DNA of 64,000 nucleotides from CATQHD01 sp965202675. Its GTDB lineage: Bacteria; Actinomycetota; Acidimicrobiia; Spongiisociales; Spongiisociaceae. Shown here in pieces: positions 1-7,990 of this stretch. The position numbers were made by a program, and so were the translations under genes. The stretch spans positions 2,046,001 to 2,110,000 of the forward strand of contig OZ241842.1 of the NCBI GenBank assembly GCA_965202675.1. The letters run 5' to 3'. The notes under the pieces were generated by a model. It was not told the DNA's origin and searched no databases. It saw nothing but the letters and a program-made list of their open reading frames with translations. Within the stretch, counting starts at the first letter, position 1; the number at the start of each line of letters is the position of its first letter.

Positions 1-1299
1 GGCCGAGGTGAGGGGGTGGAGGGAGCTGACCCGGCTGCTGCGCCTGGTTTCCCACTGCTCCCTGGGGTGGACGATGCCGTAGGTCTTGTTGAAGTGCTCG
101 GAGCAACGGGCCAGGATGTGGCGCTCGGTCTTCATGTAGGGGTAGAAGCGGGCGATGTCGGAGGCGTGGGGGTCGATCTCCGGGTAGCCCTGGGTCATCC
201 ATTCGGCCAGGGCCCGCCCGGTGCCGGGGCCTTCCTTGATCCAGATGGCCGCGCACGACCAGAGGTTGCGCACCTCCGGGGTCTCGCCCACCAGGGGCAT
301 GGCGTCGGGGGTCAGCGACAGCAGGCCGTTGATGCCGTACTTGATCTCGGCGTCGCCCAGGAAGGGCATCAGCTCCACCGCCTGCTCCAGCTGCGGGTCG
401 AAGTCGTCCATGGTGAGGGGCAGCTCGGTGGGGGACAGGCGGGACTCCTCGATGGAGGGAATGGTGTCGGGATGGTGGAAGATGGGCCGGTGGGCGTAGG
501 AACCCACCTCCATGGAGCCGCCGGTCTGGCGCTCGTAACAGAAGGTGTCCATGTCCCGGACGATCGGATAGCCGATCTCGCTGTTGGTGGCGGAGAGGAT
601 GTCGAGAGGCCCTACGTCGATCATCTGATGGACGGCGGGGGTGAGGGGGATGGACGCTCCGGCCATCCGGGCCAGGCGGGGCGACCACACCCCGCAGGCG
701 ATTACTGCGTGCTCGCAGGCGATCCGGCCCTTGTCGGTCACCACCGCCTGCACCCGCCCCCCGGCGGTTTCGATGTCCGTCACCTCGGTAACCGGATGGA
801 CCGACAGCGCGCCGCGCTCCTGCGCGTACTCCCGCATCAGGGTTCCGGCCCTTAGGGAGTCCACCACCGACACGCTGGGCGTGTACCAGCCCCCCAGGAT
901 GACGGACGGGTCAAGGAAGGGCACCAGCTCGGCCGCCTCCGCCGGGCTGACCAGCCAGCTTTCGATCCCCCAGCACTTGGCGGAGGTCATGCGGCGGTCG
1001 AGCTCGTGCATGCGTTCGGGGGTGCGGGCCACCTCCAGTCCGCCCGAGACGGTGTTGACGCCCATCTCCTCGTACTGGCGCTGGCTGTCGAGGGTGAGAT
1101 GGGCCATCTCCTTGTTGTGGTCGACCGGGTAGATGAAGTTGGAGGCGTGTCCGGTGGAGCCGCCCGGGTTGGGAAGGGGGCCCTTGTCGATCTGCACGAT
1201 GTCCCGCCATCCGTGCTCGGCGAGGTGCCTCACCACCGAGTTGCCGACAATCCCGGCGCCGACCACGACGACTTGGGCGTTGGCGGGGAAATCGCTCAT
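1..1299 (-). CDS. FAD-dependent dimethylglycine/sarcosine dehydrogenase family protein, 3' end beyond window
   Basis: The reading frame is open for 433 codons from an ATG at 1299 to the window edge, so the C-terminus is missing. The N-terminus has a Rossmann dinucleotide fold (VVVGAGIVGNSVVRHLAEHG, residues 10-29), followed by the GSTGHASNFIYP stretch typical of the DAO/DMGDH flavoproteins. Near residues 345-375 is the family signature region 'GLLSLTPDAMPLVGETPEV' and 'KEGPGTGRALAEW'. Family members oxidatively demethylate dimethylglycine or sarcosine and usually end in a GcvT-like folate domain, which would lie off the window. An AGGAG ribosome site sits 5 bases before the ATG. The gene diverges from the corrinoid methyltransferase operon and shares its control region, which fits a product that consumes what the operon makes. 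The exact substrate is inferred. Confidence 0.85.
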   Translation of the reverse strand, partial: MSDFPANAQVVVVGAGIVGNSVVRHLAEHGWRDIVQIDKGPLPNPGGSTGHASNFIYPVDHNKEMAHLTLDSQRQYEEMGVNTVSGGLEVARTPERMHELDRRMTSAKCWGIESWLVSPAEAAELVPFLDPSVILGGWYTPSVSVVDSLRAGTLMREYAQERGALSVHPVTEVTDIETAGGRVQAVVTDKGRIACEHAVIACGVWSPRLARMAGASIPLTPAVHQMIDVGPLDILSATNSEIGYPIVRDMDTFCYERQTGGSMEVGSYAHRPIFHHPDTIPSIEESRLSPTELPLTMDDFDPQLEQAVELMPFLGDAEIKYGINGLLSLTPDAMPLVGETPEVRNLWSCAAIWIKEGPGTGRALAEWMTQGYPEIDPHASDIARFYPYMKTERHILARCSEHFNKTYGIVHPREQWETRRSSRVSSLHPLTSA

Positions 1300-1324
1300 T
1301 TCCGGCTCCTGTCATCCTCCTCTG

Positions 1325-1359
1325 GTTCCACGATGCGGAACTTTCTTACTATACGGAAC
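1325..1359. promoter_or_regulatory. Candidate operator pair A (GTTCC-N7-GGAAC type)
   Basis: A 17-bp palindrome at 1325-1341 has perfect 5-bp arms GTTCC and GGAAC around a 7-bp spacer. A degenerate copy at 1343-1359 keeps the right arm GGAAC. Their centres (1333 and 1351) are 18 bp apart, so they lie on nearly the same DNA face. The pair is just upstream of the flavoprotein gene that starts at 1299 on the minus strand. Spacing and arm sequence resemble sites of IclR-type or similar dimeric repressors; the regulator itself is not in the window. Confidence 0.55.
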
Positions 1360-1428
1360 AGCCTACCCGTCTGCGGAGTAGGCTCTTGCCCACAAAGAGC
1401 CGCCGCGGGGTTGAAATGCTGTATCCTG

Positions 1429-1463
1429 GTTCCACGATATAGAACCATTCCGCATCATGGAAA
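1429..1463. promoter_or_regulatory. Candidate operator pair B (GTTCC-N7-GGAAC type)
   Basis: Two further 17-bp palindromes occur at 1429-1445 (arms GTTCC/AGAAC) and 1447-1463 (arms ATTCC/GGAAA). Their centres (1437 and 1455) are again exactly 18 bp apart. This pair lies just before the corrinoid operon. The repeated geometry with pair A suggests that one regulator controls both divergent transcripts. Confidence 0.55.
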
Positions 1464-1517
1464 CACCCCGGCCCGGTTGTGGTCATACAAGAGGGGCGGC
1501 CGACCTTCCCGGATGAC

Positions 1518-2219
1518 ATGAGCGAAGAAGAACTCGATCTCCGAGCACTCCCCGACGGCGAGCTGGTCGAGCAGATGCACGACGACCTCTACGACGGCCT
1601 CGCCGCGGAGATCACAGAGGGGACGAACATCCTGCTGGAGCGGGGATGGAGCGCTCCGGCCGTGCTCAACGATGCCCTGGTCGAGGGCATGCGCATCGTA
1701 GGGATCGACTTCCGGGACGGCATCCTCTTCGTTCCCGAGGTGCTGCTGGCCGCCAACGCCATGAAAGCGGGCATGTCGGTGCTGAGGCCCCTCTTGGCCG
1801 AGACCGGCGCAGAGACGGTCGGCAAGGTGGTGATCGGAACCGTCAAGGGGGACATCCACGACATCGGCAAGAACCTGGTGGCGATGATGATGGAGGGGGC
1901 CGGATTCGAGGTCATCGACCTGGGGATCAACACCGACGTTGAGGAGTTCATCGAGGCGCTGGAAGAGCACCGCCCCGACATCCTGGGTATGTCCGCCCTG
2001 CTCACCACCACCATGCCCTATATGAAGGTGGTGGTGGACGACCTGGTGCAGAGGGGCCTCCGAGAGCGCTACATCGTGATGGTGGGCGGGGCGCCCCTCA
2101 ACGAGGAGTTCGGACAGGCGGTGGGTGCCGACGCCTACTGCCGGGATGCGGCGGTGGCCGCCGAGACCGCCAAGACCCTGGTGGAAAAGCACCGCATCCT
2201 CATGAGCGAGAACGTCTGA
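1518..2219 (+). CDS. Corrinoid (B12-binding) methyltransferase protein, MttC-like
   Basis: This 233-aa protein has the two-domain layout of MttC/MtgC corrinoid carriers. A helical cap domain fills about residues 1-95. A Rossmann-like cobalamin domain follows, with the DxHxxG motif as GDIHDIG (residues 111-117), where His114 would be the lower axial cobalt ligand. Its role is to accept a methyl group from the partner MttB-type enzyme on Co(I) and give it to the pterin methyltransferase. The ATG at 1518 gives the family-typical start MSEEELDLRALPDGELVEQM; a GTG at 1479 would add 13 residues. It is the first gene of a tight operon and is separated by one base from the next gene. Confidence 0.9.
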   Translation: MSEEELDLRALPDGELVEQMHDDLYDGLAAEITEGTNILLERGWSAPAVLNDALVEGMRIVGIDFRDGILFVPEVLLAANAMKAGMSVLRPLLAETGAETVGKVVIGTVKGDIHDIGKNLVAMMMEGAGFEVIDLGINTDVEEFIEALEEHRPDILGMSALLTTTMPYMKVVVDDLVQRGLRERYIVMVGGAPLNEEFGQAVGADAYCRDAAVAAETAKTLVEKHRILMSENV

Positions 2220-2220
2220 T

Positions 2221-2913
2221 ATGGCCGGCGCTGCGGCCCGGACCCGGGAACCCTCCGCCGGCGCCGAACCGGATGCGCCCCCGTCCGCGCCTTCGCAAGC
2301 CCCCGCCCCGCCCCGTCTTCTGGTGCTGGCCTGCGGGGCGCTGGCGTCGGAAATCCTCTATTTGATCAGGATCAACCGTTGGCGCCACATGACGCTGGAC
2401 TGCCTGCCCGCCCGGTTGCACAACACGCCGGAGATGATTGCGCCGGAGCTGGAGAAGCGCCTCCGCACCCTGGCCGGCCGCTACGACCGGGTGCTGGTCG
2501 GCTACGCCGACTGCGGAACGGGCGGGCGGCTCGACGCCCTCATCGAGCGGTGGGATAACGTGGAGCGGATCCCCGGCGCCCACTGCTATGAGTTCTACGC
2601 CACCCCTCCAGTGTTCGCCGAGCTCCACGAAGCAGAGCACGGGACGTTCTACCTGACCGATTTCCTCGCCCGCCACTTCGACCGCCTGGTGTGGAAATCG
2701 CTCGGACTCGACCGTCACCCCCAGCTCCGGGACGCCTATTTCGGCAACTACCGGCGGCTCGTCTACCTTTCTCAGTTCGACGACTCGGGGCTGGTTGCGC
2801 GGGCCGAGGAAGCGGCCCGCCGCCTGGGTCTCGAGTTCCATCACCGCCGGGTGGGGCTCGGGGACCTGGGAGGCGGCCTCCATCGTTTCGCCGCCGCGGC
2901 GGCGGACGGCTGA
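2221..2913 (+). CDS. DUF1638 protein of methylamine corrinoid clusters
   Basis: This 230-aa protein matches DUF1638. After a Pro/Ala-rich N-terminal tail of about 35 residues comes 'RLLVLACGALASEI', then 'GYADCGTGGRLDALI' near residues 90-110, and 'ERIPGAHCYEFYA'. The spaced cysteines and histidine in these motifs could bind metal or a cofactor, but no activity is established. DUF1638 genes recur beside MttB-like methyltransferases, so a helper role in corrinoid methyl transfer is likely. The ATG follows one base after the upstream stop, so translation is probably coupled. Confidence 0.8.
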   Translation: MAGAAARTREPSAGAEPDAPPSAPSQAPAPPRLLVLACGALASEILYLIRINRWRHMTLDCLPARLHNTPEMIAPELEKRLRTLAGRYDRVLVGYADCGTGGRLDALIERWDNVERIPGAHCYEFYATPPVFAELHEAEHGTFYLTDFLARHFDRLVWKSLGLDRHPQLRDAYFGNYRRLVYLSQFDDSGLVARAEEAARRLGLEFHHRRVGLGDLGGGLHRFAAAAADG

Positions 2914-2919
2914 TTCGCC

Positions 2920-3336
2920 GTGTTGGAGGCGCCCGCTTCGAACGAGGCGGCCGACCATGCCGGCCGGCGCACCGCCGCCGCCCGCAACCAGAGGGTGCGT
3001 TCGGAGCTGGTAACGATCCTGTGGCGCGACATCCCCGCCCAGGTCACCGCCCGTTCGGGCCGGATCAAGAGCGCGGTGGAGCTGCCGCCCCGCTTCCAGT
3101 CGGCCATCGACCGGGCCGCCATGGTGGCGGGCAAGAACACCTACGACGCATATATAGAGGAGTGGCGGCGGACGTCGGCGCCGTGTGGAGAGGACGTAGA
3201 AGCCGAGGCGGCGGCGGCCGCCGCCCGGATCGAGCAGGAGTATCCGCCGGCCCGTTTGGCGCGGATGGCGGCCGGCGGCGGGTACGAGCCGCCTCCGGGC
3301 GGTCCGCCCGCCGGACCCGAAAAGGCGGGCCCGTGA
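2920..3336 (+). CDS. Small 'virulence factor' domain protein (PF13769-like)
   Basis: This 138-aa protein contains the conserved core 'LVTILWRDIPAQVTA' (about residues 31-45) followed by 'LPPRFQSAIDRAAMVAG' and 'YIEEWRR'. It matches the domain labelled 'virulence factor', a name that reflects history rather than a known activity. The C-terminal 40 residues are Ala/Pro/Gly-rich. It starts with GTG 6 bases after the DUF1638 stop, and its stop overlaps the next start (GTGA at 3333-3336). Its place between the corrinoid carrier and the pterin methyltransferase suggests an accessory function in the demethylation pathway. No catalytic residues are recognisable. Confidence 0.7.
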   Translation: MLEAPASNEAADHAGRRTAAARNQRVRSELVTILWRDIPAQVTARSGRIKSAVELPPRFQSAIDRAAMVAGKNTYDAYIEEWRRTSAPCGEDVEAEAAAAAARIEQEYPPARLARMAAGGGYEPPPGGPPAGPEKAGP

Positions 3337-4262
3337 CTGCGCCCCGCACGGTGGTGAGCTCGGCGGCTCGGGAGGTGGCGATCGGGCCGGATCAGCCCTT
3401 TGCGGTGATCGGAGAGCGGATCAACCCGACCGGGCGCAAGCTGCTGGCGGCCGAGATGAAAGAAGGCGACTACAGCCGGGTGGAGGCTGACGCCCTGGCC
3501 CAGGTGGCGGCGGGCGCCCACATGCTGGACGTCAACGCCGGCATCCCGCTGGCCGACGAACCGGCCATCCTGGCCGAGGCGGTGCAGCTGGTGCAGTCCT
3601 TGGTGGACGTCCCCTTGTCCATCGACTCGTCGATAGTGGAGGCGCTGGAGGCGGGTCTGGCGGTGTACGAGGGCAAGGCCCTGGTGAACTCGGTGACAGG
3701 GGAGGAGGAGCGGTTGGAGCGGGTGCTGCCCCTGGCGGCGGAGTACGGAGCGGCGGTGGTGGCCATCTCCAACGATGAATCCGGCATCTCCGAGGACCCG
3801 GACGTGCGCTTCGAGGTGGCCGCCAAGATCGTGCACCGGGCCGCCGACTACGGCATCCCGCCCGAGGACGTGGTGGTGGATCCGCTGGTGATGCCGGTGG
3901 GGGCGATGCGGTACGCAGGCGCCCAGGTCTTCCATATTCTGCGCCGGCTGCGGGACGAGCTGGGGGTCAACTCCACCTGCGGCGCATCCAACATCAGCTT
4001 CGGCCTCCCCAACCGGCGCGGCATCAACAGCGCCTTCTTGGCCATGGCCATAGCCAACGGCCTCACCTCGGCCATCACCAACCCGCTGGAGTCCGAGATC
4101 GCCCACGCCGTGAAGGCCGCCGATGTGCTCACCGGCAACGACCGGGACTGTACGAACTGGATACGCACCTTCCGAGAGCCGGGGGCCGAGGGCGAGGGGC
4201 GGGGCCGCCGACGGGGGGGCCGCCGCCGGGCCCGAGGCGAAACGCCGGGGGCGGGCCCATGA
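3333..4262 (+). CDS. Methyltetrahydrofolate:corrinoid methyltransferase (MtrH/AcsE/MtgA-like)
   Basis: This 309-aa protein of the pterin-binding (DHPS-like TIM barrel) family moves methyl groups between corrinoid protein and tetrahydrofolate. Visible motifs are 'FAVIGERINPTGRK' (about residues 22-35), 'GAHMLDVNAGIP' and 'VPLSIDSS'. 'NSVTGEE', 'VVVDPLVMPVG' and 'STCGASNISFGLPNR' supply the pterin pocket and the conserved Asn/Asp residues. The GTG at 3333 overlaps the previous stop. The last 25 or so residues are Arg/Gly-rich low complexity and unlike the family. In this operon it should transfer the corrinoid-bound methyl to tetrahydrofolate. Confidence 0.9.
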   Translation: MTAPRTVVSSAAREVAIGPDQPFAVIGERINPTGRKLLAAEMKEGDYSRVEADALAQVAAGAHMLDVNAGIPLADEPAILAEAVQLVQSLVDVPLSIDSSIVEALEAGLAVYEGKALVNSVTGEEERLERVLPLAAEYGAAVVAISNDESGISEDPDVRFEVAAKIVHRAADYGIPPEDVVVDPLVMPVGAMRYAGAQVFHILRRLRDELGVNSTCGASNISFGLPNRRGINSAFLAMAIANGLTSAITNPLESEIAHAVKAADVLTGNDRDCTNWIRTFREPGAEGEGRGRRRGGRRRARGETPGAGP

Positions 4263-6340
4263 CCGGCGCGGCGGAGCGGTCGGTGCAGGTGGTGTTCACC
4301 CCCTCGGGAAGGCGGGGGCGGGTGAGGGCCGGAACCGCCGTCCTGGACGCGGCCCGCAGCCTGGGGGTGGACATCGACTCGGTGTGCGGAGGCCGGGGAA
4401 TATGCGGGCGCTGCCAGATAATGCTGGGCGCGGCGGCGGGAGCGCCCTCCGCCGACGGCGCCCTTTCACCCCCCGGCCAGACGGAGATGGGCTATCGGAG
4501 CCGGCGCCGCCCCCTGCGGGAAGGCCACCGGCTCTCATGCGCCGCCCGGCTGCAGGGCGACGCGGTTATCGACGTTCCCCCCTACAGCGCCGTGCACCGC
4601 CAAGTGGTGCGAAAACGGCCTGAGGCGGTGGACATTCCCGTGGATCCGGTGGTGCGCCTGCACTACGTGGAGGTGGAACCCCCCGACATGCACAAGCAGG
4701 CCTCCGATCTGGCCCGGGTGCTCCAGGCGCTGGAAGGGCAGTGGGGGATCTCCGCAGAGGAGGTGGACCATCACGTGCTGGTCGGTCTGCAGGACGCCCT
4801 GCGGGAAGGCGGATGGAAGATAACGCTGGCGGTCCACGACGGGTCGGCGGTGACCGGGGTGTGGCCGGGCTTCTACGACGGTTCGGTCGGGGTGGCCATA
4901 GATGTGGGGTCGACCACCGTGGCCGGGCATCTCTGCGACCTTTCCACGGGTGAGGTGCTGGCCTCCACCGGGATGATGAACCCCCAGATCCGGTTCGGCG
5001 AGGACCTGATGAGCCGGGTTTCCTACGCGATGATGAACGAGGGGGGCGCGGAGGAGCTGACCGGCGCGATACGGGAAGCCCTGGACCGGCTGGTGGGAGA
5101 GCTGGCGGAAGCGGCCGGGTCGGAGCGCGGCGCGGTGCTGGAGATCGCCTTGGTCGGGAACCCCGTCATGCACCATCTGGTGCTGGGGATCGATCCGCGC
5201 CGTCTGGGGGTGGCGCCCTTCGCGTTGGCCACCGACGGGGCGGTCCGCATGGAGGCGTCGTCCGTAGGAATCGAGGCCCACCCCGGCGCCCGCCTCTACG
5301 TGCTTCCCTGCGTGGCGGGTCATGTGGGCGCCGACGCGGCCGGCGCCATGCTGTCGGAAGGCCCCCACCGCGGCCGGGACATCCAGCTGCTGGTGGACGT
5401 GGGCACCAACGCCGAGATTGTGTTGGGCAGCGCCGGGCGCCTGCTGGCCGCTTCCAGCCCCACCGGTCCGGCCTTCGAAGGGGCCGAGATCGGTTCCGGG
5501 CAACGGGCCGCCCCCGGAGCGATCGAGCGGGTGCGCATCGACCGCCGCACCCTGGAACCCCGCTTCAGGGTGATCGGGGTGGATATGTGGTCGGACGAGG
5601 AGGGCTTCGAGGAGGCGGCCGCCGGTGCGGGGGTGACCGGGATATGCGGCTCGGGGATCATCGAGGCGGTGGCCGAGCTGGCCCTGTCGGGGGTGGTGTC
5701 GGCGGACGGTCTGATCCTGGACACCGGACGGAGCAGGCGGGTGGCCGCGGACGGCCGCACCGCCTCCTACCTGCTGTACGAGGGGGGCTTGTCCGGCGGC
5801 GGGGGCGCCCGGATCGTCATCAGCCAGAACGACGTGAGGGCGATCCAGCTGGCCAAGGCGGCGCTCTACGCGGGGGTGCGGCTGCTCATGGATCGGCTGG
5901 GGGCGGCGGCGGTAGACGAAATCAGGCTGGCCGGCGCCTTCGGCAGCCATATCGATCCCATATATGCAATGGTTCTGGGCATGATCCCCGACTGCGACCC
6001 GGACAGGGTGTCGGCGGCGGGCAACGCGGCCGGCGCCGGAGCGATGATGGCCTTGCTGAGCGGCGCCGCCCGCCGGGAGGTCGAGGAGCTGGTGCGGCGG
6101 GTGGAGAAGATCGAGACGGCGGTGGCGTCCGATTTCCAGCAACATTTCGTGGAGGCGATGGCCATTCCCCATGCCGCCGCCCGCTTCGAGCAGCTGTCCG
6201 GCCGGGTGGACCTGTCGGGCATCGCGGCGGGGGACCCGTCTGCCGCCCGCCGCGGCCGCCGGTCGGGCCGGGCCGGTTCCGGGCGGGGCGGCGCCGGGGG
6301 CCGCCGTCCGGCGGCGGCCGCCCGAGAGGCGGCGGTGTGA
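4259..6340 (+). CDS. Corrinoid reductive activase, ferredoxin-ASKHA (RamA/RACo-like, DUF4445)
   Basis: This 693-aa protein reactivates oxidised Co(II) corrinoid with ATP. The N-terminal 100 residues form a [2Fe-2S] ferredoxin domain with Cys43, Cys49, Cys52 and Cys94 (VCGGRGICGRC ... LSCAAR). A linker follows, then the ASKHA ATPase region from about residue 210 (VAIDVGSTTVAGHL; later LLVDVGTNAEIVLG and GNAAGAGAMMAL). The length fits RACo-type activases plus an extra Arg/Gly/Ala-rich C-terminal tail of about 35 residues. The start overlaps the upstream stop (ATGA), and the stop overlaps the MttB start. A corrinoid system that works repeatedly in air-exposed cells would need such a repair enzyme. 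Confidence 0.92.
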   Translation: MTGAAERSVQVVFTPSGRRGRVRAGTAVLDAARSLGVDIDSVCGGRGICGRCQIMLGAAAGAPSADGALSPPGQTEMGYRSRRRPLREGHRLSCAARLQGDAVIDVPPYSAVHRQVVRKRPEAVDIPVDPVVRLHYVEVEPPDMHKQASDLARVLQALEGQWGISAEEVDHHVLVGLQDALREGGWKITLAVHDGSAVTGVWPGFYDGSVGVAIDVGSTTVAGHLCDLSTGEVLASTGMMNPQIRFGEDLMSRVSYAMMNEGGAEELTGAIREALDRLVGELAEAAGSERGAVLEIALVGNPVMHHLVLGIDPRRLGVAPFALATDGAVRMEASSVGIEAHPGARLYVLPCVAGHVGADAAGAMLSEGPHRGRDIQLLVDVGTNAEIVLGSAGRLLAASSPTGPAFEGAEIGSGQRAAPGAIERVRIDRRTLEPRFRVIGVDMWSDEEGFEEAAAGAGVTGICGSGIIEAVAELALSGVVSADGLILDTGRSRRVAADGRTASYLLYEGGLSGGGGARIVISQNDVRAIQLAKAALYAGVRLLMDRLGAAAVDEIRLAGAFGSHIDPIYAMVLGMIPDCDPDRVSAAGNAAGAGAMMALLSGAARREVEELVRRVEKIETAVASDFQQHFVEAMAIPHAAARFEQLSGRVDLSGIAAGDPSAARRGRRSGRAGSGRGGAGGRRPAAAAREAAV

Positions 6341-7875
6341 ACGCCCGGCGGGGCCGCAGAGCCGGCGGCCGGGCGGCGCGCCAGGCGCAGCGGACGGCCC
6401 GCGTGATCGAGCAGCAGCCCTTCCTGGTCCGCAGGATCAGCCCCGCAGAGGTGCTGTCGGAGGAGGGCGTCGAGATCATCGAGCACAACGCCGACACCCT
6501 GCTCGAGGAGGCGGGCGTCGAGATCATGGACTATCCGGAGGCGCTGTCCATCTACGCCGGGGCGGGCGCCGAGGTGGACGGAACCAGGGTTCGTTTTCCC
6601 AGGGGCATGTGCCGGGAGCTCATAACCGCTTCGGCGCCGGAGGTGTTCACCCACCACGCCCGCAACCCGGAACGGTCGGTGTCGATCGGAGACCCGTACA
6701 CGGTTTTCGCCCCCGCCTACGGACCGCCCTTCGTGCGGGACCTGGAAGGGGGCCGCCGCTACGCCACCCTCGGGGACTTCGAGAACTTCGCCAAGCTGAC
6801 CCACATGTCCCCGGCGCTCCACCACGGCGGAGGGACCCTGTGCGAGCCGGTGGACCGCCCGGTCAACAAGCGCCACTACGACATGATCTACTCCCATGTC
6901 GTCTACCACGACAAGCCGTTCATGTCGTCCGTTACCCAGCCCGAACGAGCCCAGGACTCGGTGGATATGGCCAAGATCGTGTTCGGCGGGGACTTCGTGC
7001 AGAACAACACGGTCCTGATCGGCCTCTGCAACGCCAACTCCCCGATGACCTGGGACCTCGCCATGCTGGGATCGGCCAAGGTGCTGGCCGAGAACAACCA
7101 GTGCGCCCTGATAACCCCGTTCATCGTCGCCGGGGCCATGTCGCCGGTTACGGTGGCGGCTACCGCAACCCAGACCCTGGCCGAGGCGATGGCGGGTATG
7201 GCCTTCACCCAGATCGTCCGGCCCGGCGCTCCGGTCATATTCGGCTCGTTCGCCGCTTCGATGTCGATGCAGAGCGGCGCCCCCACCTTCGGAACCCCGG
7301 AGACGGCCTTGGTGCTGGGATCGGTCAAACAGCTGGCGGTGCGGCTGGGGGTGCCGTTCCGATCGGGCGGCGCCCTGACCGCCTCCAAGATTCCAGACGC
7401 CCAGGCGGCCTATGAAAGCATTATGACCCTTCTGCCCGCGGTCGGGGCCGGCGTCAACTTCGTTCTGCACTCCGCCGGATGGCTCGAGGGCGGCCTCACG
7501 ATGGGTTACGAGAAGTTCGTTCTCGACGCAGATCAGGCCTCAATGATGAACCGGCTGACGGGCGGGGTGGATCTGAGCGAGAACGGCCTGGCGTTGGAGG
7601 CCTTGCTGACCAACGGCCCCGGCGGGCATTTCCTGGGCGCCGAACACACCATGGAGAACTTCGAACAGGCATTCTGGGTGTCGGAGTTGGCCGATGCGGA
7701 CAGCTTCGAGCAGTGGGAGATCGACGGCGCCCTTGATTCCATCGACCGGGCCAACCGGAAATGGAAGCAGATGCTGGCCGAATACCAGCCGCCGCCGCTC
7801 GATCAAGCGGTGCACCAGGAGCTGACCGAGTGGATCGCCGCCCGCAAGGCCTCGTTCCCCGACTCCGATTACTGA
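6337..7875 (+). CDS. MttB-family methyltransferase without pyrrolysine (quaternary amine demethylase candidate)
   Basis: This 512-aa member of the trimethylamine methyltransferase family (COG5598) should move a methyl group from a methylated amine to the adjacent corrinoid protein. Family signatures include 'VEIIEHNADTLLEEAGVEI', 'FAPAYGPPFV', 'THMSPALHHGGG', and 'LHSAGWLEGGLTMGYEKFVLD' near residue 375. The frame is uninterrupted where true MttB enzymes carry the amber-encoded pyrrolysine. It therefore belongs with non-Pyl homologues such as the glycine betaine enzyme MtgB, and glycine betaine is the leading substrate guess, not proven. The GTG start overlaps the activase stop. The first 20 or so residues are Arg/Ala/Gly-rich. 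Confidence 0.88.
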   Translation: MNARRGRRAGGRAARQAQRTARVIEQQPFLVRRISPAEVLSEEGVEIIEHNADTLLEEAGVEIMDYPEALSIYAGAGAEVDGTRVRFPRGMCRELITASAPEVFTHHARNPERSVSIGDPYTVFAPAYGPPFVRDLEGGRRYATLGDFENFAKLTHMSPALHHGGGTLCEPVDRPVNKRHYDMIYSHVVYHDKPFMSSVTQPERAQDSVDMAKIVFGGDFVQNNTVLIGLCNANSPMTWDLAMLGSAKVLAENNQCALITPFIVAGAMSPVTVAATATQTLAEAMAGMAFTQIVRPGAPVIFGSFAASMSMQSGAPTFGTPETALVLGSVKQLAVRLGVPFRSGGALTASKIPDAQAAYESIMTLLPAVGAGVNFVLHSAGWLEGGLTMGYEKFVLDADQASMMNRLTGGVDLSENGLALEALLTNGPGGHFLGAEHTMENFEQAFWVSELADADSFEQWEIDGALDSIDRANRKWKQMLAEYQPPPLDQAVHQELTEWIAARKASFPDSDY

Positions 7876-7990
7876 TGGGCTGCTCGAAGGCGTTCGTGCG
7901 GTTGCGGCGGAGGGCCTGCTCCTTCTTCCCGGCCCGGATCGGGGGAACCGTCCGCCTCCGCCCTCTCGGGCCGCCCCTCTAGGGCAGGGC

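Noticed and set aside
1300..1517. Cobalamin riboswitch before the corrinoid operon
   Set aside because: I looked for the conserved B12-box core and found none; the region is instead occupied by palindromic operator-like sites.
2691..3332. Long in-frame extension upstream of the MtrH-like methyltransferase
   Set aside because: The extension is Arg/Pro/Gly-rich and out of phase with two well-supported genes (DUF1638 and the PF13769 protein). The GTG at 3333 gives a family-length protein.
5587..7415. Long open frames overlapping the activase and MttB genes
   Set aside because: Their translations are Gly/Arg/Pro-rich with no family similarity; they are frame shadows of the high-G+C genes.
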